A DNA stretch of 34,485 bases from assembly GCA_029935405.1 (NCBI GenBank), contig JAOZKH010000016.1, positions 1,351 through 35,835 of the forward strand, read 5' to 3'. The number at the start of each line of letters is the position of its first letter. Position 1 is the first letter of the stretch. Source of the stretch: Vallitaleaceae bacterium (GTDB lineage Bacteria; Bacillota; Clostridia; Lachnospirales; Vallitaleaceae). Made by a program: the position numbers and the translations under genes. Positions 14,941-23,510 of this stretch are shown here, piece after piece. A model generated the notes under the pieces. It saw only the letters and a program-made list of their open reading frames with translations, ran no database searches and was not told the origin of the DNA.

Positions 14941-16131
14941 TTATTCGATATTGTCTTTAGCTTTATCTTCATGTTTCTCTTCAATAGGTAATATAATATG
15001 TATTACTGTGCCTTTGTCTAATTCAGACTTAATCATGAATTTACCCAGCAATAAATTTACCCTTTCTTTCATCATTGGTAACCCAAAACCTGTGTCATCT
15101 TGTAAACTTGATTGAATATTTTTAGTATCAAATCCAATTCCGTTATCTTGTATAGTCACGTCTGTATTACTGTCATTAAATGAAACTTCCAAAATCACTT
15201 GGTCTGCTTTAGCATATTTTTGAATGTTATTCAACCCTTCTTGAACAATTCTAAAAATAGTTAACGATATTATTTCCGTAATGTTTTCACCTTGTGTAGT
15301 ATTAGTAAAGTTCACTTTAAGTTCAATAGAAAAATCATTTTTTTGTTCTATTCTGTCAATATATCTTTCTAAAGTAGGAATCAAACCTAAATCGTCAATT
15401 GACATAGGTCTTAAGTTATAGATAAGTCGTCTAGTGTCATCAATAGTTCCACGTATAAGAGTTTTTAGTGTCTGTAATTCTAATCTTGTTCTATCTATAT
15501 CTTTATCTAAAAGCTTCAGGCATAATTCAGTTTTTAATATCAAATTACTCAAACTTTGTGCAGGTCCATCATGCATATCTCTAGCAATTCTACGACGTTC
15601 GTCCTCTTGTGCTTGAATTACACGTAAACCCCATATTTCTTTATTTTGAATATCACCTATTTTTTCAGTGATTTGTTTAAGATTGCCAGTCAGCACACCA
15701 TGAGCAATTTCAAAATCATTAGAAAGTTTATCTGCCTTTTCTGCAATTTTACGAACAGATTTTAGATGTATTTCTAGTTCATTACGTCTTTTAATAATAT
15801 TTGTTTCTCGTTCTCTTTCAACAGCTAATTGAATACGTAGAGCATCTGTTTTTTCATATACCGCCTGCATCTCTAGATCAGAATATTTATTAAAATTCTT
15901 ATTAACCACTAACAATCGAGATTTATTTATTCTATACTCTTTATCTAGTTTTTCAACACGATCGATTAAATCACTCGCCTCAATTCTAAGTCTCAAAAAT
16001 TCATCTTCTAATTCTTGATATTCTTTCTTGGCAAAATGACTAATTTCCTTAATTTCATTATTGCTAGTTTCAATAGAACCTATTGTACTACCAATAATAG
16101 AGTCTAATCTTTTATTTTCTTTATTATACAT
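14941..16131 (-). CDS. degS: DegS-like cytoplasmic sensor histidine kinase
   Basis: A 396-residue soluble kinase with no membrane segment. Residues 1 to about 165 are a long coiled coil of the DegS N-terminal type. The dimerisation/phosphorylation helix has RRRIARDMHDGPAQSLSNLIL, the HisKA_3 pattern with phospho-acceptor H187. The ATPase has N-box EGLNNIQKYAKA, G1 DNGIGFD and G2 GFGLPMMKERV. It phosphorylates the adjacent DegU. In Bacillus the pair switches between motility and exoenzyme or competence states and DegS senses cytoplasmic signals; this is a family inference here. The ribosome-binding site is weak. Its promoter is at 16166-16195. Confidence 0.88.
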   Translation of the reverse strand: MYNKENKRLDSIIGSTIGSIETSNNEIKEISHFAKKEYQELEDEFLRLRIEASDLIDRVEKLDKEYRINKSRLLVVNKNFNKYSDLEMQAVYEKTDALRIQLAVERERETNIIKRRNELEIHLKSVRKIAEKADKLSNDFEIAHGVLTGNLKQITEKIGDIQNKEIWGLRVIQAQEDERRRIARDMHDGPAQSLSNLILKTELCLKLLDKDIDRTRLELQTLKTLIRGTIDDTRRLIYNLRPMSIDDLGLIPTLERYIDRIEQKNDFSIELKVNFTNTTQGENITEIISLTIFRIVQEGLNNIQKYAKADQVILEVSFNDSNTDVTIQDNGIGFDTKNIQSSLQDDTGFGLPMMKERVNLLLGKFMIKSELDKGTVIHIILPIEEKHEDKAKDNIE

Positions 16132-16165
16132 ATTTCACACCATCACTCACTAGTTATTCACTATC

Positions 16166-16195
16166 ATTATAGCATTAAATACCTATACTGTACAA
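16166..16195 (-). promoter_or_regulatory. Candidate degS-degU promoter
   Basis: Minus strand: -35 TTGTAC (16190-16195), 18 bp, then TGCTATAAT, an extended -10 with perfect TATAAT (16166-16171). Confidence 0.6.
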
Positions 16196-16274
16196 GTCAA
16201 TATTCTCAGAGATTTATATTTTCAAGTCTATAAATAAATAATATAAATATATACATAGTAATATTTATATTATT

Positions 16275-16296
16275 TAGATTCTTTAGATAGAATCTA
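16275..16296. repeat. Inverted repeat in the degS-hydrolase intergenic region
   Basis: TAGATTCT (16275-16282), 6 nt, AGAATCTA (16289-16296), followed by a second small inverted repeat ATTGTA...TACAAT (16296-16315). It lies about 90 bp upstream of the hydrolase gene in an otherwise AT-rich gap (16132-16383) and could be an operator for it. No convincing promoter for the hydrolase was found. Confidence 0.5.
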
Positions 16297-16383
16297 TTGT
16301 AATTTCACCTACAATAAGTCATAATAATAACAGAGATATTAATATGAAAACTCGTATACTAATCACACAAAAGGATGGTTTAT

Positions 16384-17325
16384 ATGAAAAAAACAAATTG
16401 GTTATTACCTATAATTATATCAGGACTTGCTATAAATACATTTAACAATAAACTTTTTAGTATATCTAAAAATAAATTACGAAATAAAGCATTAGAAAAC
16501 AAAGTCTATAATTGGAAATTCGGTTCAATAAGTTATAAGGTAGGTGGAACAGGTAAATCAATACTACTTATCCACGACACATTTTCAGGTGCTTCTTCTA
16601 TTGAATTTGATAAAATATTACACCAACTTACAAAAAAATACACTGTTTACTGTATTGACTTATTAGGTTATGGCTTTTCAGAAAGAACAAATATTACTTA
16701 TACCGCATATTTATATGTGCAATTAGTAAATGATTTCATCAATGAAATCATGCAAACTGATCATATATCTGTTATAACTTCTGGAAATAGTAATTTATTC
16801 CCATTACTTGTTTCACAACAAGAAAAAGATTTAATCACAAAATGTATTATGATTAATCCAAGTGATATCAGAATTGCTGCGATGAACCCTTCGACTCGTA
16901 ACAATACTGCCAAATATTTATTAGAGCTACCTTTTATTGGTACGACTATATACAACTTAATTCATTGTCGCTTAAATTTTAATAATTTATTCCAGGATGT
17001 TAAAAATCATGACTCAATGAAGTATTATATAGAACAATTTTATCATAATGCACATTATGATACAGCTAATATTAGATATTCCTTTGCATCATATATTGGC
17101 AATTACATGAATTTAGATATACGTGAAACATTACAAAACTCTAATATTAGTTTATATATTATTAGTGGTGAAGAGCGAAACACCAGTTACGAAATAATTC
17201 ATGAACAATATACTAGTTATAACCCTTCCATAGAATGTGCTGTTGTTAAGAATTCATCTGCTTTTCCTCATTTAGAAAATCCTTTTATTACTTATGATTT
17301 TATTCAATTATATTTGCAAGATTAA
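16384..17325 (+). CDS. Alpha/beta-hydrolase-like protein with N-terminal hydrophobic segment
   Basis: A 313-residue protein. After an N-terminal hydrophobic stretch (WLLPIIISGLAINTF) that could anchor it, residues from about 50 show the alpha/beta-hydrolase fold: GGTGKSILLIHDTFSGASS (oxyanion-loop region; HDxxxG normally HGxxG), DLLGYGFSER, and the nucleophile elbow SGNSNL. The elbow should read GxSxG, so the final Gly is Leu; the acid position is IISGEER where GxxD is usual, while the C-terminal His is present (FPHLENP). Activity is therefore uncertain. I take the ATG at 16384, behind AAAGGA, and not the one at 16375, which has no spacing to any ribosome-binding site. It lies on the lagging strand, opposite to its neighbours. 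Substrate unknown. Confidence 0.75.
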   Translation: MKKTNWLLPIIISGLAINTFNNKLFSISKNKLRNKALENKVYNWKFGSISYKVGGTGKSILLIHDTFSGASSIEFDKILHQLTKKYTVYCIDLLGYGFSERTNITYTAYLYVQLVNDFINEIMQTDHISVITSGNSNLFPLLVSQQEKDLITKCIMINPSDIRIAAMNPSTRNNTAKYLLELPFIGTTIYNLIHCRLNFNNLFQDVKNHDSMKYYIEQFYHNAHYDTANIRYSFASYIGNYMNLDIRETLQNSNISLYIISGEERNTSYEIIHEQYTSYNPSIECAVVKNSSAFPHLENPFITYDFIQLYLQD

Positions 17326-17330
17326 ACCAC

Positions 17331-17362
17331 AAAAAAAGGGATTAAACTTAATCCCTTTTTTT
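17331..17362. terminator. Bidirectional intrinsic terminator
   Basis: An 8-bp stem GGGATTAA / TTAATCCC (17338-17345, 17348-17355) with a 2-nt gap is flanked by seven A on the left and seven T on the right, so it can terminate the hydrolase transcript (+) and the noc-GNAT transcript (-). The GNAT stop codon lies inside the stem. Confidence 0.92.
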
Positions 17363-17809
17363 ATGGCAATTTTTAATTATATTCTCTTGAACTAAGTACA
17401 TACTCAAATGTTCAATTCCTGCCTCATTATATATATTACCAAAAGCTATAAAGCCAATTTTTTCATAGAATTTAACTACTGATACTTGTGAATGAACTAT
17501 AATACGTTTATCACCATGTTTAAAACAATGATCGATTAATTTACGAACTATCAAGTCTCCATATTGCTTCCCTCTGTATTCCTTCAGAACTGCTATTCGC
17601 CCAATTAATGGCGTATTATCAATATATATAACCCTTCCTGTGCCAACTGGTATATTGCTCTCATAAACTACAACATGATAACAATTTTTATCATAATTAT
17701 CACGTTCAATGTTTCTATCTATATTTTGTTCTATAACAAATACTTTTTCTCGAACTAAATATTGATCCTCTAAACCTTTAGAACCATGTATTGTCTCTGC
17801 ATATAACAT
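17348..17809 (-). CDS. GNAT-family N-acetyltransferase
   Basis: A 153-residue GNAT protein. The N-terminal helix holds REKVFVIEQN, the central strand VPVG-like segment is IPVGTGRVIYID, and the acetyl-CoA loop is LKEYRGKQYGDLIVRKLI, with the R-G-x-x-x-G pattern of motif A. The late VVKFYEKIGFIAFG is the usual motif B. The acceptor is unknown. It starts 3 bp after the noc stop, and its ribosome-binding site AGAGGT is inside the end of noc, so the two are co-transcribed and probably translationally coupled. A strong terminator overlaps its end. Confidence 0.88.
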   Translation of the reverse strand: MLYAETIHGSKGLEDQYLVREKVFVIEQNIDRNIERDNYDKNCYHVVVYESNIPVGTGRVIYIDNTPLIGRIAVLKEYRGKQYGDLIVRKLIDHCFKHGDKRIIVHSQVSVVKFYEKIGFIAFGNIYNEAGIEHLSMYLVQENIIKNCHKKRD

Positions 17810-17812
17810 ATT

Positions 17813-18601
17813 TTACCTCTCAATTGGAATGTCAATTGTAATTATATATTTATCTTCTTCTTCACGAACAATATATTTAGCTTCCATCCCGGCGCTATTA
17901 ATTGCATCTACTGCTTGCTTAATAGTATTTGTAAACAAGCGTATATCCTTAATAAATCTTTTTACTTCCGGCTTTTTGATTATTTTTTTATCTTTATCTT
18001 TTAATATTTTTTTAACATAACTTTCTGAATCTTTTACATTAAGTTGTTGTTTTTGAATATGTTCTATAGTTTTTATCTGTAACTCATCATTTTTTAGTTT
18101 CAACAAACAACGACCATGTCTTTCAGATAACTTATATTTCATTAATAACGCTTGTGCATTTTCTGAAAGTGTCAAAATACGAATTTTATTTGCAATTGCT
18201 GATTGGCTTTTGCCTACTATTGAAATTAATTCAATTTGTGTAATATTAAAATCAATCATTAACTCTTTATATCCTTTTGCAATTTCTACAAAATGCAAAT
18301 CATCACGCTGAACATTCTCAATCATAGCCAAATAAGCGCTATCTCTTGCGCTAACAGCCTTAACAATAGCAGTTATAGTTTTGTTCTTTATAAGCTCGCT
18401 TGCCCTTAAACGGCGTTCTCCAGCTATTAATTCATATTTGTTTTCTTGATTAAGTCTTACAACTATTGGTTGTAATAATCCATGCTGCCTTATGGAATCA
18501 GCTAATTCTAACAGACTTTTTTCGTCAAAAACTTTTCGTGGTTGGTGAGGGTTAGGTACCACTTCATCAATTGATATCTCAATAATTTCACCTTTATTCA
18601 T
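17813..18601 (-). CDS. noc: Noc, ParB-like nucleoid occlusion protein
   Basis: A 262-residue ParB-family protein. CTP-binding GERRLR is at 61-66, ENVQR at 95-99, and the helix-turn-helix KSQSAIANKIRIL at 131-143. Three positions that separate Noc from ParB read as Noc: Q133 and K139 (R and T in ParB at 12407-13279) and R161 in SERHGR (G in ParB). It sits right after rsmG, the usual place of noc, and a perfect Noc site lies about 90 bp upstream of its start. It lacks both the GLGxGLxALI ParA motif and the short amphipathic N-terminal helix that tethers Bacillus Noc to the membrane; in-frame stop codons just upstream of the ATG exclude a longer form. The ribosome-binding site is TGGAGG. Confidence 0.88.
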   Translation of the reverse strand: MNKGEIIEISIDEVVPNPHQPRKVFDEKSLLELADSIRQHGLLQPIVVRLNQENKYELIAGERRLRASELIKNKTITAIVKAVSARDSAYLAMIENVQRDDLHFVEIAKGYKELMIDFNITQIELISIVGKSQSAIANKIRILTLSENAQALLMKYKLSERHGRCLLKLKNDELQIKTIEHIQKQQLNVKDSESYVKKILKDKDKKIIKKPEVKRFIKDIRLFTNTIKQAVDAINSAGMEAKYIVREEEDKYIITIDIPIER

Positions 18602-18690
18602 AATTCCTCCATTTATTTAGTCTTACATGGCTTCTTTGTTCTATTGTATCTCATTTATTACAAATAATCTATTTAATTTTCTCTATAAAT

Positions 18691-18704
18691 ATTTCCCGGG
18701 AAAT
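18691..18704. promoter_or_regulatory. Noc-binding site (NBS) upstream of noc
   Basis: ATTTCCCGGGAAAT, flanked to an 18-bp palindrome (18689-18706). It lies between the rsmG stop and the noc start, so it may serve autoregulation as well as chromosome binding. Confidence 0.85.
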
Positions 18705-18710
18705 ATCTAT

Positions 18711-18728
18711 GGTTAAGGTGTCTAAAGT
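18711..18728 (-). repeat. Half-copy of the TTAAGGTGT repeat at the rsmG end
   Basis: GGTTAAGGTGTCTAAAGT differs at one position from the core of the inverted repeat at 2211-2271. Only one arm is present; it overlaps the rsmG stop codon. Confidence 0.5.
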
Positions 18729-19450
18729 GGTTTTTTTTGTGGTTTTCCAGCTTTCCTCGGATATTTAGGTGGAGTTAGAGTTTCTTTTCTAATAATAACA
18801 AACCGCCTTTTTACATCGTTGTCTTTTAAACTAATTTCTTTAATTGCCTTGATTTTACCGCCAAGTATTTCGACTGCAGTACGGCTTGTTTCGATTTCAT
18901 CATCAGTTGCAGCAGATTTGTAAGCAACAAAATCACCATTAACACGAACAAATGGTATACAATATTCACTTAATATAGATAACTTACTAACTGCTCTTGA
19001 AACGCACAAGTCATAATACTCTCGATAGTCTTCCATTTTGCCATAATCTTCAGCACGCCCATGTATTGTCTCAATATCTTCAAACTCTAATTCATCTATA
19101 ACTTCATTAAGAAAATTAATTCGTTTGTTAAGTGAGTCAAGTAATGTAATATGTATATGTGGAAATACAATTTTCAAAGGAATACCTGGCAATCCAGCTC
19201 CTGTTCCTATATCAATAACTGTAGTTACATCTCTCATATCATAACACTTATGAATTAGTATACTGTCTGCTATGTGTTTAACAGCAAACTCTGCTTCATC
19301 TGTAATAGCAGTTAAATTCATTACTTTATTCCATGAAGTAAGCATATCAAAATATTTATATATTTGATTATATTGATATTTTTCTAATTTAATGTCCATT
19401 TTATTAAGTTGTATATCAAGATGTTTTTTTATTAAACTATAATTACTCAT
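18722..19450 (-). CDS. rsmG: 16S rRNA (guanine-527 N7) methyltransferase
   Basis: RsmG (GidB) makes m7G527 in 16S rRNA; its loss can give low-level streptomycin resistance. The 242-residue protein has MNLTAIT (44-50), the SAM-binding DIGTGAGLPGIPL (80-92) and the C-terminal segment RRFVIIRKE followed by a Lys/Pro-rich tail. The ATG follows AGAGG. It is 57 bp after mnmG in the usual mnmE-mnmG-rsmG order. Confidence 0.95.
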   Translation of the reverse strand: MSNYSLIKKHLDIQLNKMDIKLEKYQYNQIYKYFDMLTSWNKVMNLTAITDEAEFAVKHIADSILIHKCYDMRDVTTVIDIGTGAGLPGIPLKIVFPHIHITLLDSLNKRINFLNEVIDELEFEDIETIHGRAEDYGKMEDYREYYDLCVSRAVSKLSILSEYCIPFVRVNGDFVAYKSAATDDEIETSRTAVEILGGKIKAIKEISLKDNDVKRRFVIIRKETLTPPKYPRKAGKPQKKPL

Positions 19451-19507
19451 ATAAACCTCTTATGTAAATATTATTTGATACAGATATTTTGATTTCCTAT
19501 TTAACCA

Positions 19508-21406
19508 TTATTTACTGTCTATTATTTTCTGTTGCCTTAATTGTTCAATAAATACTAATAGAACAGAAATATCTGCAGGTGAAACGCCTGAAATTCGACT
19601 AGCTTGTCCAATAGACAAAGGTCTAATTTTATTTAGTTTTTGCGTTGCCTCAATTCTCAAACTTTTAATATCTGTATAATTTATATCTTCTGGTATTAAT
19701 TTCTTTTCAAGTTTTTTGAATTGAGCTACTTGTTTTTTTTGACGTTTAATATAACCTTCATATTTTATCTGTATTTCCACTTGTTCAACAATGTCACTAC
19801 TTAATGGTAATCTATTAGGATCAATTGACTCAATCACTTTATATGTCATTTCAGGTCTTTTAAGTAATTCCTTAAGTGTTATTCCAGAACGAAGTAGAGT
19901 AGAGCCACATTCTCTAAGTATATTTTGTACTTTGTCGTTTGTACCTACTATAACTTTTGAAAGGCGTTGGATTTCTATCTCTATTGCCTGTCTTTTGTGT
20001 ACAAAATAGTTATAACGTTCCTTATTAATCAACCCTACTTTATAACCTTTATCTGTTAATCTTAAATCCGCATTATCTTGTCGTAATAATAATCTGTATT
20101 CCGCTCTTGAAGTCATCATTCTATATGGCTCATTTGTACCTTTTGTTACTAAATCATCAATAAGAACACCAATATATCCTTCAGAACGATCAATAATAAT
20201 CTCTTCTTCTTCTTTAATCTTTAGTCCTGCATTTATACCTGCAATAAGTCCTTGTGCAGCAGCTTCCTCATATCCAGAGCTTCCATTAAATTGTCCTGCA
20301 CTATATAAACCACTTATTTTTTTAAATTCAAGAGTTTGCTTTAACTGTAATGGATTTATACAATCATATTCAATCGCATATGCCGTTCGCATTATTTCAC
20401 AATTTTCTAATCCTGATAATGTACGATACATTTCTTTTTGAACATCTTCAGGTAATGAAGAAGACATACCTTGTACGTACATTTCATTAGTATCTTCACC
20501 TTCTGGTTCTAAAAATATTTGGTGTCGTTCTTTATCATGAAAACGTATGACTTTATCTTCTATTGAAGGACAATACCTTGGACCAGTTCCCTCAATTTCA
20601 CCACCATATAAAGGAGAGCGATGTAAATTATTATCAATAATTTCATGAGTTCTTTTATTAGTATATGTTAACCAACATGATATTTGTTCTCTTTTTATAT
20701 CTTCTTTTGTATTAGTAAAAGAAAATGGAACAACCTTCTCATCGCCTTTTTGTTCATCCATCATCTTAAAATTCACTGTTCTTTTATCTATTCTAGCAGG
20801 AGTACCAGTTTTAAAACGATACATTTCAATTCCATTTGCCACAAGACTATCTGTTAAGTAATTAGCTGCCTGTAATCCATTAGGACCTGAATGAATTACT
20901 ACATCACCATAAATACATTTTGCTTTTAAATAAGTCCCTGTAGCAATAATGACTGCTTTTGCGTAATAAATAGAGCCTGAAATAATTCTAACCCCTTTAA
21001 CTATACTATCTTCAACTAAAATTTCAACAACTTCATTCTGACGTATTTTTAGATTATCTTGATTTTCCATTGTTAATTTCATTGTTTTAGAATATTTATC
21101 TTTATCAGCTTGCGCACGAAGTGAATGTACTGCAGGACCTTTACCTGTATTTAACATTCTAGATTGAATATATGTTTTATCTATATTTTTTCCCATTTCG
21201 CCGCCTAGTGCGTCAATTTCTCTAACTAAATGTCCTTTAGAAGTTCCTCCAATACTTGGGTTACATGGCATCATTGCTATACTGTCAATATTCACTGCAA
21301 AAACAATAGTTTTAAGGCCTAATCTTGCTGAAGCAAGTCCTGCCTCAACACCTGCATGACCACCACCTATGACTATTACATCTAAATTATCTTCTATATA
21401 ACTCAT
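19508..21406 (-). CDS. mnmG: tRNA uridine 5-carboxymethylaminomethyl modification enzyme MnmG
   Basis: MnmG (GidA) works with MnmE to build the cmnm5 group on wobble U34 of several tRNAs, using FAD, NADH and methylene-tetrahydrofolate. The 632-residue protein has the FAD dinucleotide motif VIGGGHAG (12-19), the [23 protein letters not shown] segment with a catalytic Cys near residue 48, and the C-terminal MnmE-interaction region ending in [16 protein letters not shown]. The start follows AAAGGAG and lies 10 bp after the mnmE stop. Confidence 0.96.
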   Translation of the reverse strand: MSYIEDNLDVIVIGGGHAGVEAGLASARLGLKTIVFAVNIDSIAMMPCNPSIGGTSKGHLVREIDALGGEMGKNIDKTYIQSRMLNTGKGPAVHSLRAQADKDKYSKTMKLTMENQDNLKIRQNEVVEILVEDSIVKGVRIISGSIYYAKAVIIATGTYLKAKCIYGDVVIHSGPNGLQAANYLTDSLVANGIEMYRFKTGTPARIDKRTVNFKMMDEQKGDEKVVPFSFTNTKEDIKREQISCWLTYTNKRTHEIIDNNLHRSPLYGGEIEGTGPRYCPSIEDKVIRFHDKERHQIFLEPEGEDTNEMYVQGMSSSLPEDVQKEMYRTLSGLENCEIMRTAYAIEYDCINPLQLKQTLEFKKISGLYSAGQFNGSSGYEEAAAQGLIAGINAGLKIKEEEEIIIDRSEGYIGVLIDDLVTKGTNEPYRMMTSRAEYRLLLRQDNADLRLTDKGYKVGLINKERYNYFVHKRQAIEIEIQRLSKVIVGTNDKVQNILRECGSTLLRSGITLKELLKRPEMTYKVIESIDPNRLPLSSDIVEQVEIQIKYEGYIKRQKKQVAQFKKLEKKLIPEDINYTDIKSLRIEATQKLNKIRPLSIGQASRISGVSPADISVLLVFIEQLRQQKIIDSK

Positions 21407-21416
21407 AGTAACTCCT

Positions 21417-22799
21417 TTATTTTCCTAAACAAAACTGACTAAATATTTGTTTAATTATATCGTCGTTTACATGATCACCTGTTATTTCACCCAAATGTTC
21501 GTAGGCGCTATGTAGATCAATTGCATAACAATCTTCAGGCATTCTGTTATCAATAGATTCAATAACATTATAAATACTTTCTATTGCTTTTTCAAGTGAT
21601 TGTTTGTGTCTAATATTATGTATAACTGTTTCATTATCTATCTGAATATTTCCAATCATAAACATGTTTTTTATCTGTTCTTGTAGCTGATCTAGACCTT
21701 CAAATTTTAATGCACTAGTTTCAATAATTGTCATTTCTCTTAAATGTTCTTTAAGATGTTCTTTTTTGACCTTTTTATTAAGGTCACTTTTATTCATAAG
21801 AATAATTACTTTTTGATTACTAATTAATTCCATTATTTCGTCATCTTCTGTAGTTAAACATTCCGATGAATCAATAACAAATAATATTAAGTCAGCATTT
21901 AACATTAATTCCTTAGATCTATTCACACCTATTTTTTCTATGATATCTTCTGTAAGTCTAATACCTGCTGTATCAATTAACTTAAGAGGAATACCATGAA
22001 TGTTCATATATTCTTCTAATGAATCTCTTGTTGTTCCTGGAATATCAGTAACAATAGCACGTTGCTCCTTTAATAATGCATTAAGTAATGATGATTTACC
22101 TACATTAGGTTTTCCAACTATAACTGTTTTTATTCCCTCACGAATAATTTTACCATTATCGTAACTACTAATCAAATATTTAATTTTAGTTGCAACTTTT
22201 TCCATTTTTTCTTTTACTTGATCTGCTGACAATTCATCAATATCATATTCTGGATAATCTATAGAAGCTTCAATATGTGCTATTGTTTCTAATAAATTCT
22301 TTTTAATTTTTTCAATTTCATTTTTAATATTACCACTTAATTGATTTACTGATGCATTAAGAGCTAATTCTGTTTTTGAATGAATAATATCCATTACTGC
22401 TTCTGCCTGAGATAAATCGATTCTACCATTCAAAAAAGCACGCTTAGTAAATTCTCCTGGTTCTGCAATTCTAGCTCCACTTCGAAGTACTAATGATAAA
22501 ATACTCTGGAGTACAATCAAACCTCCATGGGCATTTATTTCAATTATATTTTCTCTTGTATATGTATTAGGTTTAAGCATATATGAAACTAATACTTCAT
22601 CTAGTGTTCTATTATACTTTGGATCAATAATATAGCCATAATGAAGTGTATGACTTACAATATTTCTGTTATCCATAGATTTTTTGGGAACAAATATTTT
22701 AGAAATAATTTTTAGTGCTTCATCACCACTTATACGAATAATACCTATTCCGGCTGAAGCTAAAGGTGTACTTATGGCAACAATTGTATCATTTAACAC
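21417..22799 (-). CDS. mnmE: tRNA modification GTPase MnmE
   Basis: MnmE (TrmE) is the GTPase partner of MnmG. The 460-residue protein contains the N-terminal folate-binding domain ([22 protein letters not shown]), the helical domain, and an inserted G domain with P-loop GKPNVGKSS (229-237), DIPGTTRD and DTAG, ending in the C-terminal CLGK (family CxGK). I place the start at the GTG at 22797-22799, because GAAGGAG lies 8 nt upstream and the protein then begins (M)LNDTIVAIS as in the family; the longer frame from 22826 would begin within the hairpin region. Confidence 0.93.
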   Translation of the reverse strand: MLNDTIVAISTPLASAGIGIIRISGDEALKIISKIFVPKKSMDNRNIVSHTLHYGYIIDPKYNRTLDEVLVSYMLKPNTYTRENIIEINAHGGLIVLQSILSLVLRSGARIAEPGEFTKRAFLNGRIDLSQAEAVMDIIHSKTELALNASVNQLSGNIKNEIEKIKKNLLETIAHIEASIDYPEYDIDELSADQVKEKMEKVATKIKYLISSYDNGKIIREGIKTVIVGKPNVGKSSLLNALLKEQRAIVTDIPGTTRDSLEEYMNIHGIPLKLIDTAGIRLTEDIIEKIGVNRSKELMLNADLILFVIDSSECLTTEDDEIMELISNQKVIILMNKSDLNKKVKKEHLKEHLREMTIIETSALKFEGLDQLQEQIKNMFMIGNIQIDNETVIHNIRHKQSLEKAIESIYNVIESIDNRMPEDCYAIDLHSAYEHLGEITGDHVNDDIIKQIFSQFCLGK

Positions 22800-22829
22800 T
22801 TTTATAACTCCTTCTCTAATACCCACGAA

Positions 22830-22852
22830 AGCCCAAACACTTAGTTTGGGCT
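22830..22852 (-). terminator. Hairpin between jag and mnmE
   Basis: A perfect 9-bp stem AGCCCAAAC / GTTTGGGCT (22830-22838, 22844-22852) with a 5-nt loop. On the minus strand it is followed only by TTCG, so it is more likely a weak attenuator or an mRNA-processing or stabilising hairpin than a full terminator. Confidence 0.4.
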
Positions 22853-22864
22853 CGAAGTTTAGGT

Positions 22865-23494
22865 CTATTTTTTCTTGCTAGGTATTATAACAACTTTACG
22901 ATAAGGTTCATCGCCTTCACTATGTGTTGTTACAAATTTATTATTCTGCAATGTTGAATGAATAATTCTACGTTCGTAAGGATTCATAGGTTCTAATGTA
23001 AATTTCTTACCTGTTTTTTTAACTTTATTTGCTAAATTTGCAGCTAATGATTCTAAAGTTTTCTTACGTCTTTCACGATAGTCTTCAGTATCTAATTTAA
23101 TTCGAATATAATGATCTGATTCTTTATTAACTGCTAAACTAGTTAAATATTGTAATGAATCTAGTGTTTGTCCTCTTTTACCAATAAGAACGCCCATGTT
23201 TTCACCACTTAAATCTATATTCATATTGTTCTTTTCATCCATTTTTACTTCAACTTTAACTTCTAATTTCATTTCTCTAAATACATTTGTTAAAAAATCC
23301 ATTCCTACATCTTCTAAGCTTGTCTTTTTACTTACTCTTACTTTTGCAAGTTTATTACTAAATAAACTTAAAAATCCACTTATTCCTTTTTCTATAATTT
23401 CTATTTCTACTTCATCACTTGTCGCACCTAGTTCAATTAGTGCTTCAGTAATGGCGTCTTCAACAGTTCTTCCTGTTTTTTCTACCATATTCAT
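22865..23494 (-). CDS. khpB: Jag/KhpB RNA-binding protein
   Basis: The 209-residue protein has an N-terminal Jag domain (MNMVEKTGRTVEDAITEAL...), a KH domain with IGKRGQTLDSLQYLTSLAVN (GxxG loop in GKRG) and an R3H domain ending RRIIHSTLQNN...THSEGDEPYRKVVI. It binds RNA with KhpA and is linked to cell elongation and division in Firmicutes. I start at the ATG at 23494, because GGAGG lies 9 nt upstream; the longer frame to 23533 would overlap yidC and read through that site. It follows yidC in the usual order. Confidence 0.92.
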   Translation of the reverse strand: MNMVEKTGRTVEDAITEALIELGATSDEVEIEIIEKGISGFLSLFSNKLAKVRVSKKTSLEDVGMDFLTNVFREMKLEVKVEVKMDEKNNMNIDLSGENMGVLIGKRGQTLDSLQYLTSLAVNKESDHYIRIKLDTEDYRERRKKTLESLAANLANKVKKTGKKFTLEPMNPYERRIIHSTLQNNKFVTTHSEGDEPYRKVVIIPSKKK

Positions 23495-23510
23495 CGAATT
23501 AATCCTCCAT

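Noticed and set aside
17121-17130. Half-parS ACGTGAAACA inside the hydrolase gene
   Set aside because: The left half of the palindrome does not match parS, so it is only a partial site.
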